A DNA stretch of 64,000 nucleotides from Liolophura sinensis (lineage: Eukaryota > Mollusca > Polyplacophora > Chitonida > Chitonidae), in contig NC_088301.1 of the NCBI RefSeq assembly GCF_032854445.1, positions 22,251,808-22,315,807 of the forward strand. The letters are read 5' to 3'. This document shows, piece by piece, positions 48,001 to 59,575 of the stretch (within the stretch, counting starts at the first letter, position 1; each line of letters opens with the position of its first letter). The position numbers and the translations under genes are program-made. The notes under the pieces are model-generated. The model worked only from the letters and a program-made list of their open reading frames with translations, was not told the origin of the DNA and made no database searches.

Positions 48001-50001
48001 TTCTCATCACTACTCTGTGGAAGCGAACAGTGGAATGATTACGATTACGAAAATAATACCACATTAAATATGAGCCACTGTTAATGAATCTTGTTTATGT
48101 CATTTATTTCATGGCCGTTTTACGCCGTGCTCAAGAATATTTCCCTTATACGACGGCGGCCTGCATTGTGGTGTGAGGAAACCGGACATTGTCCGAGGGA
48201 AACCCACGGCCATCCGCAGGTTGCTGCAAGACCTTCCCATGTACAAGCGAAGAGGAAGCCAGCATGCATGAGCTGAACTCACAGCGACCGTATTGTTGAG
48301 AGGCTCCTGGGTCATAGTACCGCACTGGCACGCTAACTACCTCGACCACCGAGGTTCTGTTAATCAATCAATCAATCAATCCTCTGGAAGCAAAATAGTA
48401 GTAACTTATTTGAAACACAAAAAAGTCTTTATTATATAATCGCTTTGTTTTGGGAATATTTCTTAGTTTTAATTTTGTTTTCCTTTTTGTTTTAATGAAT
48501 GTGTGTTTGGGTTTTTTCGTCGTACTTAATAATTTTAAGTTATATGATAAGGAGGTGCCACGTACTGTGTCTTCCTGTGGCAGGCAGAGTTCATAGCACC
48601 ACTTTTTTTTTATTTTCCATTTTTCAACAAACTGAAAAATGCATTGTGATCGTTTAAAACGACAAAATCAGTCCAACTAACATAGTTATTTGGGACATAC
48701 CTTATAGAGGGGTCCATCAAATCCTTGAACGGCCTTTTTTGTGAACTCAAGGTTGTGTTCTGAGAAGAACTCGTTAATGGCTTGTTCGGAAATTTCAACT
48801 CCAACAACGGTATGGCCTTGGTCGGCAAGCCTGTATCAGGGAGGACCAGCATTCAGTTATGTAGAGTGGGTATACAGGAACGTGAATACCAGTACTACTT
48901 ACATTAAAAAAGTAAACACGACACACACAAACTTCAGACACTTACCATTTAATATCTACCGTCTTCCCACATAACGGAATGAAAAGTCGCAGATTTTGAC
49001 GTCCCTTCAACAATCTGTCGATATGCTTTTCCAGTGACCTGTTGAAAAAACATGTTATACAACTCTTTATATAGATGAATTGTTAGAGCATCCGCCTCGA
49101 AGTCAGAAGACTTTAAAAATGGTACTTGTTGCTGCCTCGCATAGCGCTCAGCACTAAGACGTTAGAGCAAGGAAACTTGACTGTTTGGTCCGGTGTGAGT
49201 ATAATGTGACTGGGTGTGGTATCATGTCTACTTCAGTGGTGGGAGTACTTTAGCACTGTAGACACATTATGTACACATACGGACACACACCTAATGATGA
49301 CTCCTCGTCACTGAAAAATTGTTAAGTACGACATTAAACCCTAAACATACATACATACATAAATACAACATACAGCTGCTAGAAAAAGGACTTTTGACCA
49401 GTCAAACTTTTGCCCAGTCTATCGTTTGCCCAGTCTAACGTTTACACAGTCTAACGTTACCCAGCCTAACGTTTACCCAGTCTAACTTTTGCCCAGTCTA
49501 ACGTTTACCCAGCCTAAGGTTTACCCAGTCTAACGTTTACCCAGCCTAACGTTTACCCAGTCTAACGTTTACCCAGCCTAATGTTTGCCCAGTCTAAAGT
49601 TTGCCCAGTCTAACGTTTACACAGTCTAATGTTTACCCAGCCTAATGTTTACCCAGTCTAACGTTTACCCAGTCTAATGTTTACCCAGTCTAATGTTTAC
49701 CCAGTCTAATGTTTACCCAGTCTAACGTTTACCCAGTCTAATGTTTACCCAGTCTAATGTTTACCCAGTCTAACGTTTGCCCAGTCTAACGTTTACACAG
49801 TCTAATGTTTACCCAGCCTAATGTTTACCCAGTCTAATGTTTACCCAGTCTAACTTTCAAAACTACTTGTTTTCCACCAAACCTGGGAACTCGTAAAGCT
49901 CATTCCTGGCTGAAACAAAACGGTCCAAAGCTGTAAACTCATATGCTCTCTATTTTATTCTGTCACTTTTATCGGTGTATGTGTCACTCATAACACACCT
50001 A

Positions 50002-50090
<89 letters not shown>

Positions 50091-50461
50091 CTGTTTTAAT
50101 ATAATAATATAAATATTAATCTGTTAATGTTAACAGAAAGTCTGTTGCCCGAGTGATGCTAGAATGTATTCTGTTATTGTAACACAACATACTGTCATAT
50201 TCAACACAATATCCTGTTAGCCTAATACAATCTTAATGTTGAATTAACAAAATATATATATATTATATTATAATCTGATGAAATAACAGAATGCAGAAGG
50301 AAACGTTTGGCGACTACTTGCTTATTGACGTTCTCCATGTGGAATCCTATATCTCGCTGTTCCCATCTCTCCAACCAATATTCTAACGTGTCGACTTTTT
50401 CCAACACTCCAGCCTTTGGGGCGACACCTCCGGTCTGAGAAGCATCAGTATTGGAGGTCAT
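45078..50461 (-). CDS. TPMT: thiopurine S-methyltransferase, copy 2
   Basis: Coding exons in transcript order are 50322-50461, 48946-49038, 48701-48830, 47962-48014, 46860-46934, 46202-46287, 45724-45768 and 45078-45196. They have the same lengths and phases as copy 1 and also give 246 codons. Intron 1 again uses a GC donor (AATAA/gcaagt). By my count the coding sequence differs from copy 1 at 26 of 741 bases, making 15 amino-acid changes. Five of these base changes fall in the 86-nt exon 46202-46287 ([17 protein letters not shown]). The motif WDRGSL of copy 1 is WDRASL here. In the C-terminal exon [10 protein letters not shown] becomes [10 protein letters not shown], so the residue aligned with human active-site Arg226 is Ile. 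The frame is fully open with consensus splice sites, so it is probably expressed, but substrate handling may differ. The promoter was not located. Confidence 0.94.
45602..45705 (+). repeat. V-type SINE, core deleted
   Basis: Equivalent of 31186-31371, in which the segment between ctccggccgta and taagtgaaatattcttgagt has been lost. Confidence 0.85.
47128..47370 (+). repeat. two V-type SINE tail fragments, copy 2
   Basis: Equivalents of 32790-33030 with the same flanks. Confidence 0.75.
47450..47804 (-). repeat. full-length SINE family A, copy 2
   Basis: Equivalent of 33112-33466, with the same tRNA-like head and flanking tca(t/c)tgttttaaa repeat. Confidence 0.92.
48114..48358 (-). repeat. 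V-type SINE, copy 2
   Basis: Equivalent of 33776-34016. Confidence 0.88.
49070..49365 (+). repeat. SINE family C, copy 2
   Basis: Equivalent of 34725-35045, missing about 20 bp between atcatgtct and acttcagtgg. Confidence 0.85.
49395..49855. repeat. 17-bp minisatellite, about 27 units
   Basis: Units of cccagtctaacgtttac with a/t and c/t variants. Copy 1 has about five units at the same place, so the array expanded here (or contracted there) after the segmental duplication. Confidence 0.95.
50005..50088. repeat. (TA)n microsatellite
   Basis: About 42 TA units, equivalent to 35312-35391. Confidence 0.97.
50090..50295. mobile_element. foldback MITE in TPMT copy 2 intron 1
   Basis: Same insertion and same right-arm truncation as 35393-35595. 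Confidence 0.82.
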
Positions 50462-50495
50462 TTTTGAAATATACCGTGCTGTGCAATGCACTTTT

Positions 50496-53400
50496 CTGAA
50501 AAAGAATAAAATAAAATAAAATAAAATAAAACAACAGGTTGCTGGTTATAAAGGCATGTGTATTCTACCTGTATGTATACACATTTCATACACACGTACA
50601 CAGCTGTTCTAGTTTTAGGCATCATTATCGCTGTAGGCCTACACACAAGTACATTTTGATTTCACATAATAGTTAAATAAGAACACGTCTATATGTAGGT
50701 GCAAGAGTTTCAAATAGAATTCCGAATGAACATATTTAATCTTATATACATGAGGGTCAAAGTTTTGAGATTCATGCAGTGGAAAACATTTCACTGGAGG
50801 CGGTGACAGGATTCATGCAGCACGATGATTGCTAAAATCTATACATAGCTTTCCAGGATCTTTTCATACAGAATCCATGACTATTCCCAGACTTTCAGTA
50901 CCAGTTCGCTGACCTTCATTTATAGCCATTTGCAATTATGTCGCAGAGCTATCACGCATAAACGACATGCTAGTATCAAACACAACCAAAAATCTCTATT
51001 TCTCGGTTTAAATGTCAAGAATTCGAAACATCTTAATCATTTTTCCGGACATCCAAAGGAATTTAATGACTTGCACAAAAATTCCATAAATCTGACCTCC
51101 ACGCACAGCAGAAGTAGAAATTACTGAAATGCATGATAAAATAATCTAACAATTTAAATAAATCAATTAATTCATAAATTAAATTTATTTTTTTAAAATT
51201 TAATTGGTGTTTTACGCCGTAGTCAAGAATATTTCAATTATACGACGGCGGCCAGCATTATGGTGGGAGGAAACCGGGCAGAGCCCGGGGGAAACCCACG
51301 ACCATCTGTAGGTTGTTGACAGACCTTCCCATTTACGGCCAGGGAGGAAGCCAGAATGAGCTGGACTTGAACTCACAGCGACCACATTGGTGAGAGGCTC
51401 CTGGGTCATTACGCTGTAGTAAATTAAATAGATCAATCAATCAATATTTACAGATGCAAGTATATAGCGTGTTTCCAATCATTACCTCCAGCACATACTA
51501 TAGGTACAGCCAATGCTCCACTGTCACATTGATGAGGCAAGAGGGGATGTGAGAAAACACAAACACTTAAAAGCACAAACACTCAAAATCACAAAACACT
51601 GTATGTCTCAACCTTTGTTTCAATTTATATACTTGATACATAAGCATTTCCTTTATCTAAAGTATGCACAGCATGATTCTCATGGACACCTCAAACAATT
51701 TTATTGACGAACATGCTGATTAAAGATTGACTCAAGCGCATTGGTGATGACGCTAAGCGAAAATAAGCCCAACGGAAGGCTCCAAAGGTCAAACTTGTCT
51801 AGTGGTGGCAGTGATGTAAAAGCGAGCATAAAGGAGCGACACTTGCTCTGTCAGCAGTACAACCAAAATACACACGAACAGACAAGTAACATACATAGAT
51901 GGAATATCTAACACAGGATTGACCCTAATGTATGTCTTTCCTCAGATAGAGGCCCAAATGTTTTATGTGGTCACCTTGTTTGTCTATATAAGGAGTTTCC
52001 CTGAAAAATCATGTGACACGATAAATAATAAGGATCACCTTTGAATCACATGATGCTGCGGACTGGTTGGATCTCAGCACAAAGACCCTCTATCCTCTAT
52101 CTATAAATATAAATTAATATATTAGGGTATAGGGTATAAATTAAGTCCATGGCAAGTATGTTGGCTTCCTGAACATGAAGTGGCTGTACAGCAGGTCTGT
52201 GCCTAGAATAAATTGTCAATTATATAGGACTCAGACCCCATGTATACCACTTTTCTCACGTACAGCCTTGTAGGGCCTACATATTTGCACACTATACTGT
52301 AGCTCTACGTATCTCTTCATCTTCGTTAATACTCTGTAGAGCTGTACAACATTTACTTTGATTTTCTTAGTGCCAGAGTTCTGCAACCCACACCTCAAGC
52401 ACTTAGGTCCGTATTGTGTCTCTCGCGAAAGTACAGACCCACAGAAAAATGCGCGCTACACCGAGTCATTACCCAAAATTATCTCATTTCGGCAGGGTCA
52501 AAATGATAAACTGACCAAATTATATGCAGGATTATTACATTTTGTTTGTCTTTATAACCGTTTTTTTTCCTGCACCAGTCTTGTAGGCCATTTTTTATAT
52601 TTTGTGCCCTTGTATATACTTTTTTTCTTTTATTTTTTTTTACTTCTTGTTTCTGTGTTATATTATTTGCATTAGTTTCCTGGCAGTAGACTTTGTGGCT
52701 TGGTATCCATGTTTTGTAAGTTATGCGACCTAGCACTGGCTGTGTACCATGTTTGTCACACGTGTATGTGCCACGGCCATATAAACGTTGCTATGGGAGA
52801 TCTTGTATAGCGTGATATTTCAGCCGAGATTTCAGACAATATTCGAAAACACCCTCACTCAGCCTCACCTTTTAGTGCCCTTTGTTTAAAACCTGTCCCA
52901 TCATTCTCTCTCCTCTGGTTATATTCCGCAGCTTTTGGTCTCAACAGTCTTTTCGTCCATGTATGTATGTATATGAGTGTGTCTTGGTAATTTCGGCCTG
53001 AGCGTGCATCATAAATATACTTATGTTTTTCTGTATTAATTTAGTATCACTCGTTACAGTGTGATATAGCTGGACAGCAGTTTGCCCACTCACTCACTAT
53101 AATATTTCATGTTCCCTCCATCATTTTATGTTAATTATTCATACTTTAACGAAGGTTTAGTCTGTAATTTTCACTTTCACCCCCAAAACCAAGGAAAACT
53201 GATTTTGTAGAGTGCTGTTTTTTTTTGTGTGTGTTTTTTTTGTAGTTTGCATTCGACTTGGCTGTATGCATGTTAGGTTAATTAACCCCTATTGTCGGGA
53301 CTGAGGTGCACAGATTATTGGGAGAAACTATGAATTGGATGGTGTGATCACATGGTCAATTTGTTGAAAAATGTGAACATTAGAGAACAGCTAGAGTCAA

Positions 53401-54286
53401 TGACAAACACAGGTACCTGTTAAACTGGTCGGAAGTTGGAGGTCACGCGATCACCCGTTCGTGTCGAAAATAACACGGCCGCCCAAAGTTAAAGTGCTGG
53501 GGGAAAGGTCAATTTGTGCAACTTAAGGCCTAGTTGTACAAAGAAACACCACAAAAACTATGTAGAAGTATTCAGACTATCTGCAAAGCTGAAAATTATA
53601 CAAATCAAACGGATACAAGATCGCTGAGCGATTCAAAAATAGGCATTTTCCCATGCAATAGGTGATTTGCAATGACCGCCATCTTTGATGTAAGATTGAG
53701 TACTACCCACTGGGTGTTTATTGTTAGGGGTGTCATAAGCTGGGCAGAGGCCCTTGGCTGGTAAGAGCATATCCAATGGGCAATATACACAAACTTACCT
53801 CCAAGTAGCCAAGGATCTAGGCTGTGATCCTTTAATGTGGGTGGTTAGGTGGTCACAGCGTTTGAGTATATACAAGCCTCCCTTAAGCCGGGCATACATC
53901 GACCTTGTGTTAACCAGGTATGCAACAGTACTGGTCAGCCTACATCCACGAGGGGAATAATAAGGGGTTTAAAGTGTTGAGAATTTATCTGCTCGGCTAT
54001 AGGCCTATATAAATATACAGGCCTATAGTCTCGTACCTTGCCCAATTATTCGTAAACGAACAAGTTACATGTTCCGTTCTGCTCATGGATGTCCGTTCTC
54101 CTCGTGGACGTTCCCCTCGTGGATGGTAGCACTGGGTAGCCACCATCCATGAGCAGCTGACGAGTACTGTTGCACCTACGAGCTGGAGGATAAATATACG
54201 AGTGTCGAGTGGCTAGTGTACACAAACCGATGACGTCATCGTATTTTGCTCTTCTGCTTGTGAATCAAAGTTGACAGCGCGGAGAC
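50496..54286. other. upstream region of TPMT copy 2 and of the XKR-like gene
   Basis: It contains a V-type SINE (51202-51415, minus). The duplication ends at 54127, leaving about 160 bp before the XKR-like start codon. At about 54137-54169 the sequence accatccatgagcagctgac + gagtactgttgca is an inverted copy of material at 53925-54125. Promoters of the two divergent genes (TPMT copy 2 and XKR-like) must share this interval; no core elements were firmly placed. Confidence 0.55.
51202..51415 (-). repeat. V-type SINE, copy 2
   Basis: Equivalent of 36536-36755. Confidence 0.88.
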
Positions 54287-57200
54287 ATGGCGTCCGTGTG
54301 CAAAGTTCCCAAAAGACAGAGAAAAGAAATCTGCGAATGTATCCTTATTTTAAATGCTGGAGACCAAGTAGATTCCTCTCCATTGCGGCATGTCAGTGAT
54401 GTTGTTCCAGACGGAAAGGGGGAATCCAGACGAAGAGATAGTAGTGTGAGCGATGTGCAATGCCAATGTGTTGCAGCGGCGGACAGACATTCTCCGTACC
54501 CCTTCACATGGTTTGACGGAGTTATCGCCGTAGTCTCGATCATTTTCTATCTGTTGGATATTGGATCGGATTCGTGGCTAGCATGGACGTACTACAAGCA
54601 GGGACGCTGGACCTATTTCGGGCTTACTCTAGCCTTTTTGTGCGTGCCTTCACTGGTGATGAACTTTTGCAGCTTTTGTTGGTTTTTTGCGGATTATAAG
54701 GCGTACAAGAAACAGGACTGGGGACATAGTTGGTGCTTTTGGTTCAGTATTCATGTAGTGTGTTGCATTTTCCAAATGGGCCCAGTTCTTAGGTGAGTTA
54801 GCTCTGGAGTGGAAGGCAAATTAACACTTAGCAAAGTCAGGTTAATTTAATTCTGTTCCTTGTTTTTCTGTACATCGTGAAGAAAAGTGTTCAATAAATA
54901 TTTGAAGGACAAGACAGCACCTGGCTAAAACGTCTTTCAATTGAAAGCAGGATGCTCAAGCTTCCTAAAAAATATCATACTTTATTATATTAATCAGATT
55001 GCACCGAATAACATATGAAACGACATGACAACTGGCAGCCATCTTAAGAATTTTGTCCAATCAAACATGTTGCAGTCAGATTGCATGGCCTAAAGCTGTG
55101 ATGTAGCTTTGCCAATTCACTCCATGAAGTGACATATGATAACACAGAACTACTGCATAAGATATCATGTTGAGATTGTTTACAACGATTTGGTTATGTG
55201 TAGTCAAGGGGCCATGTCACAAAGGTCTGTATTATTTACGGACCACCACAGACGTAAAATCAGTCGATTATAAGCCGGGAAATATTCAACTACAGTATTA
55301 CAAACAATGTTCGACAGTAGCATACTGTCTTGGCCCAGTTATGGCCAATTTCTAGATTAAGGGGTGTCCATATAGCTGCAGCTGGTAAAAAGATGATGAA
55401 ACTAAAGGCTTGGCAATGTTCTTTAAATACAGGTATGGGACAGTGATATACTACGGGTTTCTCAGCCAGAGGAAGATGACAGACAAAGAACGGCGTCTGT
55501 TCTATCACCTGATGCTGGAAGAAGACAAGGACTCATGCATGTTGCGGCTGTTTGAGTGTTCCCTTGAGGCTGGTCCTCAACTTATCCTCCAGCTCTACAT
55601 CCTCGTCCAACAGGAAGAGCAGGATGTGGCCAGGGACACATTTCAGTGTGAGTACGCTGGTAGAGGCAGGGAGGCGTGTGTGGTGGGGGCAGTGGGGTGT
55701 GCTCCCTGGAGTTTGGTCCTCATCTCAGGGACGTATTTCAGTGTGGGTTCCCTGTTTAATGAGGGTAGGGGATGGGGTGTGTTAGAGTCAGTCCATTTAA
55801 TTTTCCATTGACAATGCATGTTCATACATTTGCCTCACAGTACTGTATCCTAATCAGAAAGTTCCAAAACCTCCAGGCCTGATAACCCCTGTTCTCTGAG
55901 ACAACTGCACTTAAATTCCTGATACGACTCAACTTCAAAATTTACAAATTGCCGATTGGGGTCAAACCTACTCTTTAAGAGACATCTGCAGGCTTACATA
56001 TCACTTCTGTTATATTGTGTGCATCTGCTTTCACTTCCTCAAAATGACATAAATTTATGTATAGAATGATGCTTGAAAGCCTGTCTTACAAGATGATACC
56101 AGCCAGAAGCAGAAAAAGAAAGAAAAACAAAAGAATAAAAAATGACAGTCCTTACAGAGCAAAAGAAAACGCACCAAAAAATTACAGGAAATACAACCCA
56201 AAATAGTAAAGGAAAATGCAATTATGAAAAGTTTATGGATTACATCAAACAATGAAAGTAAAGAAAAAATCATAATTTTTGCATAGGCCTGCCAGCAACT
56301 TGTGGATGGTTGTGGGTTTCCCCTCAGCACTGCCTGGTTTTCTCCCACCTAGCCTGAAAATCTGGTCTGTGGATGGTTTATATCCGGAAACCACAGCCAT
56401 CCTTAGCCCGGACGATGTGTGCACCCGATTATGATATAGTATCCCTATTCAGGTACCCCATCGGCAAAGCTCACTGCATAAGCAAACTTAATATCCAAAT
56501 CCACTTAATACGTGGCTTATCTGTAAGTTAAGACATTTATGCACCTTTTGCAACCATTGACACTGGTCTTTATTTAATATTTCCTCAGAAAATCTCAGTC
56601 CTATTTGAAAATAAGGTCTGCTTTGAGCTACTCGCTGTCTACCCGATTGACCTAAATTTATCACAACATTATTTAAGTATAAAAAAAAATTGGGCAAAAA
56701 TTGTTCAGAAGACCACAAAGCCATTGACGTATGTAATTCCCTTGATTTTGCTGATGACATGTAAGTGTTTTCTTGTATTTTCGTCCTGCCGAAGTCAGCA
56801 GAAATCTCCATTCCCATATACATGTACATATCTCACTATGAATAGCTTCCCGGCTGTGAACTAGACCTTACCTAATATTGAAAGTTCACAACTGATTTAT
56901 TAGCTATCTCCCACCATAATGCTGCCAACGTATATAACTGAAATATTCTTGAGCATGGCATAAAACATAAATCAAATAAATTAAATCAAAATACCATTAA
57001 GAGTGTGTACATTTCAAAGTAAGAAATAGTAAAATGCAAATATCTTTTTCTTCTTTCACAGTGTTCATTCAGATTGCATCGGTATTGACCTCCTGGGTTG
57101 GTGTGTCCTGGTCTCACGTCGCGTACCACCGCTCTCTCCGGTTATCACGGTCAGACAAAAAGGGCATGACCATCATAGGCACCATTTTCTACTTCTGCTG

Positions 57201-57792
57201 GCGCCTCTTTGAAGTGCTGAGCAGGGTGTTGGCCCTGTGTATGTTCGCAATCCAGTTCAGCTACTGGGTGTTTGTAGCCACCTCCGTACACTGGCTTTTA
57301 ATGACGGGCTGGTTTGCCTGCCAAAGGGTAGGACAAGAGAATATGTTCCACAACGGCTGCCTGGACTTTGGTTTCAACATGGTGTGCGGGGCCGTCAGTA
57401 TTTTCTGCTTTTTCAATGTGAAGGATGGACACACTAGGTTTCGTTGCCTGGCCTACTATGTTATAGTTTACATGGAAAATGCAGCGTTTATCTTTCTTTG
57501 GTTTTTCTTGACAAAAGACCTGGGAGAGTGGTTTCACTTCCCGGCTCTGTTTGCTGTACTCCTGGGCTTTTTTGTCGGGATTGCCTTTCAGATGACATAC
57601 TACATTTTGTTCCACCCTGGAGGGGATATAAAACTTTGTCTCCCTCGGCAGGAAGTGGAAGCCTCTCTCTTCTTCAAACAGCCATCTCGGGACAACCTCC
57701 AGATGGAGCCGATCGGCAGCTGCTGCAAACCGGAAAACTACCTGGTGTCCGATAAGGTTGGCACTCCCCCTCATACCCATACCCACACATAG
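54287..57792 (+). CDS. XK-related protein (XKR4/6/7-like), candidate lipid scramblase
   Basis: Three exons, 54287-54792, 55433-55647 and 57062-57792, join in frame (phases 2 and 1; donors AG/gtgagt and CAGT/gtgagt, acceptors aaatacag and tttcacag) to about 483 residues. The first roughly 75 residues are a soluble, Cys/Ser-rich N-terminus. Hydrophobic segments follow in XK-family order: VIAVVSIIFYLLDIGSDSWL, FGLTLAFLCVPSLVMNFCSF, then QMGPVLRYGTVIYYGFLSQR. Exon two has the family hallmark LRLFECSLEAGPQLILQLYI. Exon three has SRSDKKG, IIGTIFYFCWRLFEVLSRVL, VHWLLMTGWF, IFCFFNVKDGHTRFR, YVIVYMENAAFIFLWFFL and MTYYILFHPGG. Some vertebrate XKR proteins (Xkr4, 8, 9) expose phosphatidylserine in apoptosis; whether this one does is unknown. 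The C-terminus ends in a PPHTHTHT tract encoded by a simple repeat; a later splice at GATAAG/gttggc is an alternative end. The exact vertebrate orthologue cannot be decided from sequence memory. Confidence 0.92.
56281..56990 (+). repeat. V-type SINE interrupted by another element
   Basis: The SINE core (gccagcaacttgtggatggt, gtgggtttcccctcagcact, gcctggttttctcccacc) stops at 56349 and resumes at 56907 with tctcccaccataatgctgcc, aactgaaatattcttgagca and a TAAA-rich tail. The intervening 56350-56906 begins TAGC and ends GCTA. It is flanked by a 9-bp direct repeat, tctcccacc (56341-56349 and 56907-56915). Confidence 0.8.
56350..56906. mobile_element. unidentified insertion with 9-bp target duplication
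   Basis: 557 bp with very short inverted tips (TAGC/GCTA) and a perfect 9-bp flanking duplication inside a SINE. A minus-strand open frame of 113 codons (56488-56829) resembles nothing I know. It is probably a non-autonomous element. Confidence 0.55.
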
Positions 57793-57794
57793 TG

Positions 57795-57990
57795 TGAAGT
57801 GGACTACTGCTGTGTGGAGCGGACTGTTGCTGTTAGAACCAAACCTCTGCTGTGTGAAGCGAATTAGTGGATTGTGAAACGGACTACTGCTGTGTGAAGC
57901 AGACTATTGCAGTGTGAAGCAGACTGTTAGTGTTTGAGACAGGCTACTGCTGTGTGAAGAAGACTGCTGCTGTGTGAATCAGGCTACTAA
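57795..57990. repeat. short degenerate minisatellite
   Basis: Recurring gaagcggactactgctgtgt-type units of about 20-29 bp immediately after the XKR-like stop codon. Confidence 0.8.
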
Positions 57991-58239
57991 CCACACGTGA
58001 CCCAGTCTGGCTTGATGAAAAGTGCAAAGCCCTGACCAGTAAGACTATACTAATGAATCCAGCTCCTGTTGCCTTAGGGCTGGCTTCGACTTTTCCCCTC
58101 AAGGAGGATTTTAGGTGAACAGGTTTTCCTATCCATTGATATGACCAGCATCAGCATACAGCATACATCGTAAATGTAAATGTAAATGAAATAACTAAAT
58201 CAAATTCTGCCTTACATAGGTGGGTCAACCTTTACTTAC

Positions 58240-58680
58240 AGTGGGTAAATTGAGGCTATCATATTAATTGGGCCACCTTTGTCTCACATTAGGTGGACAA
58301 ACCCAGTCTCATAGGTGCACCATCCCAGTTTCACAGCTGGACCACCCCATTCTCACATTAGTTGACCGTGGCTCACGTGACGTGGGCTAACCCTAAACCA
58401 ATTAGGTGGGCTGACCCTGAGCCACATCAGGTGTGCAGACCCTGGGCCACATTAAGTGGGCTAACCCTGGCTCACATTAGGTTGGCTGACCTTGGTTCAC
58501 ATTAGGTGGGCAGACCCTGTGCCACATTACATGTAAGTGGTCTGACCCGGGCTCACATTAGATGGGCTAACCCTGGCTCACAGTAGGTGGACCACTCCCG
58601 CCTTACATGAGGTGGGCCAACCTTGGGCCACATTAGGTGGTCCACCCCAGTCTCGCATTAGGTGGGCCCACTGTGCCTAA
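58240..58680. repeat. minisatellite of about 30 bp
   Basis: About 13 degenerate units of the type cacattaggtgggctaaccc + tggct. Confidence 0.88.
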
Positions 58681-59124
58681 CATCTAGCATAACAATACTT
58701 ATGCCGTGACATCTTTGCTACTATGGAGTACATGTATGAATGCTGGGTCCTGACCAGTTGGCATAGTAAACTACAGTTCTGTGTCAGAATATATGTACAC
58801 AGGTATTTACTTGGTAAGTGACTCAGGTTCAGTGTTTCCGGGAAACACAGTGTGCATGTTTTGTTTTATTTTTGTTTTTTTCTTTTTTGCTAATTTTACC
58901 TGAATGGATAAGCTGACAGTTTGCAGATTGTTAATTTTGTTTTTTAATTTTGTAGTACAATGTATATATATTTCATTTGTTCATTTCAGTATTCTTAGAT
59001 TTTTTGGGTGAATTTTTTGGTAGTTTTGCCTTTTTTTAGAACCTGTGCTTTTGTACCCAGTGCATTATCCTTGAAACCTCTTGATTAACTGAAAAGATCT
59101 ACACTTACTGAACAACAATTGTAC

Positions 59125-59575
59125 ATACCGCAATTCCTCAACCTGTCAGTGCAAGTTATGTACGTTTATAATTGGACTTTAAAGACAAAACTACATTGCT
59201 TGGACTGGCGGATTTTATCAACCTACATGGGGCCTCTGCGGCTCAGTTGGTTAGCGTGCTAGCACAGCGTAAGGACCCAGAAGCCTCTCACCAATGCGAT
59301 CGTTGTGAGTTCAAGTCCAACTCATGCTGGCTTTCTCTCCGGCTGTAAGTGGGAAGGAATGACAGCAACCTGCAGATGGCTGTGGGTTTTCCCCAGGCTC
59401 TGCCCAGTTTCCTCCCACCATGATGCTGACTGCTGTTGTATAAGTGAAATATTCTCGAGTATGGCATAAAACATAAATATCAACCTTCACAGAATAATGC
59501 CATCAAAATACATCGTAATCAATATGCTTGAACAAACATCTTGCAAACATGTGAAAAGGTTGAAGAATTACAGTC
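59125..59575. repeat. dispersed repeat X carrying a nested V-type SINE
   Basis: Repeat X blocks (caattcctcaacctgtcagt, aaagacaaaactacattgct; then acagaataatgcc, ttgcaaacatgtg, ttgaagaattacag) flank a SINE at 59225-59477. The nine bases tatcaacct occur at both junctions (59216-59224 and 59478-59486), which is the SINE's target-site duplication. Confidence 0.78.
59225..59477 (+). repeat. V-type SINE, near full length
   Basis: Head ggggcctctgcggctcagtt + ggttagcgtgctagc, B box tgagttcaagtccaactc, core gtgggttttccccaggctct, tail aagtgaaatattctcgagta. It is inserted in repeat X. Confidence 0.9.

Larger units (their letters stand above)
40129..54127 (+). repeat. segmental duplication, copy 2
   Basis: Direct repeat of 26476-39745. 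The offset between matching points grows from about 13653 at the left edge to about 14382 at the right. Contributing changes are seven instead of four satellite units, a longer 17-bp array, about 420 bp present only here (about 44632-45050) and roughly 120 bp near 53515-53637. Losses are about 190 bp (site near 41703), 290 bp (near 52096) and 170 bp (near 52960). Confidence 0.95.
55648..57061. other. second intron of the XKR-like gene
   Basis: It contains a V-type SINE split by a 557-bp insertion (56281-56990). The rest is AT-rich and non-coding as far as I can see. The first intron (54793-55432) shows nothing recognisable. Confidence 0.65.
57793..59124. other. 3' UTR of the XKR-like gene with minisatellites
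   Basis: It contains arrays at 57795-57990 and 58240-58680, then T-rich sequence. The transcript end could not be placed. Confidence 0.55.
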
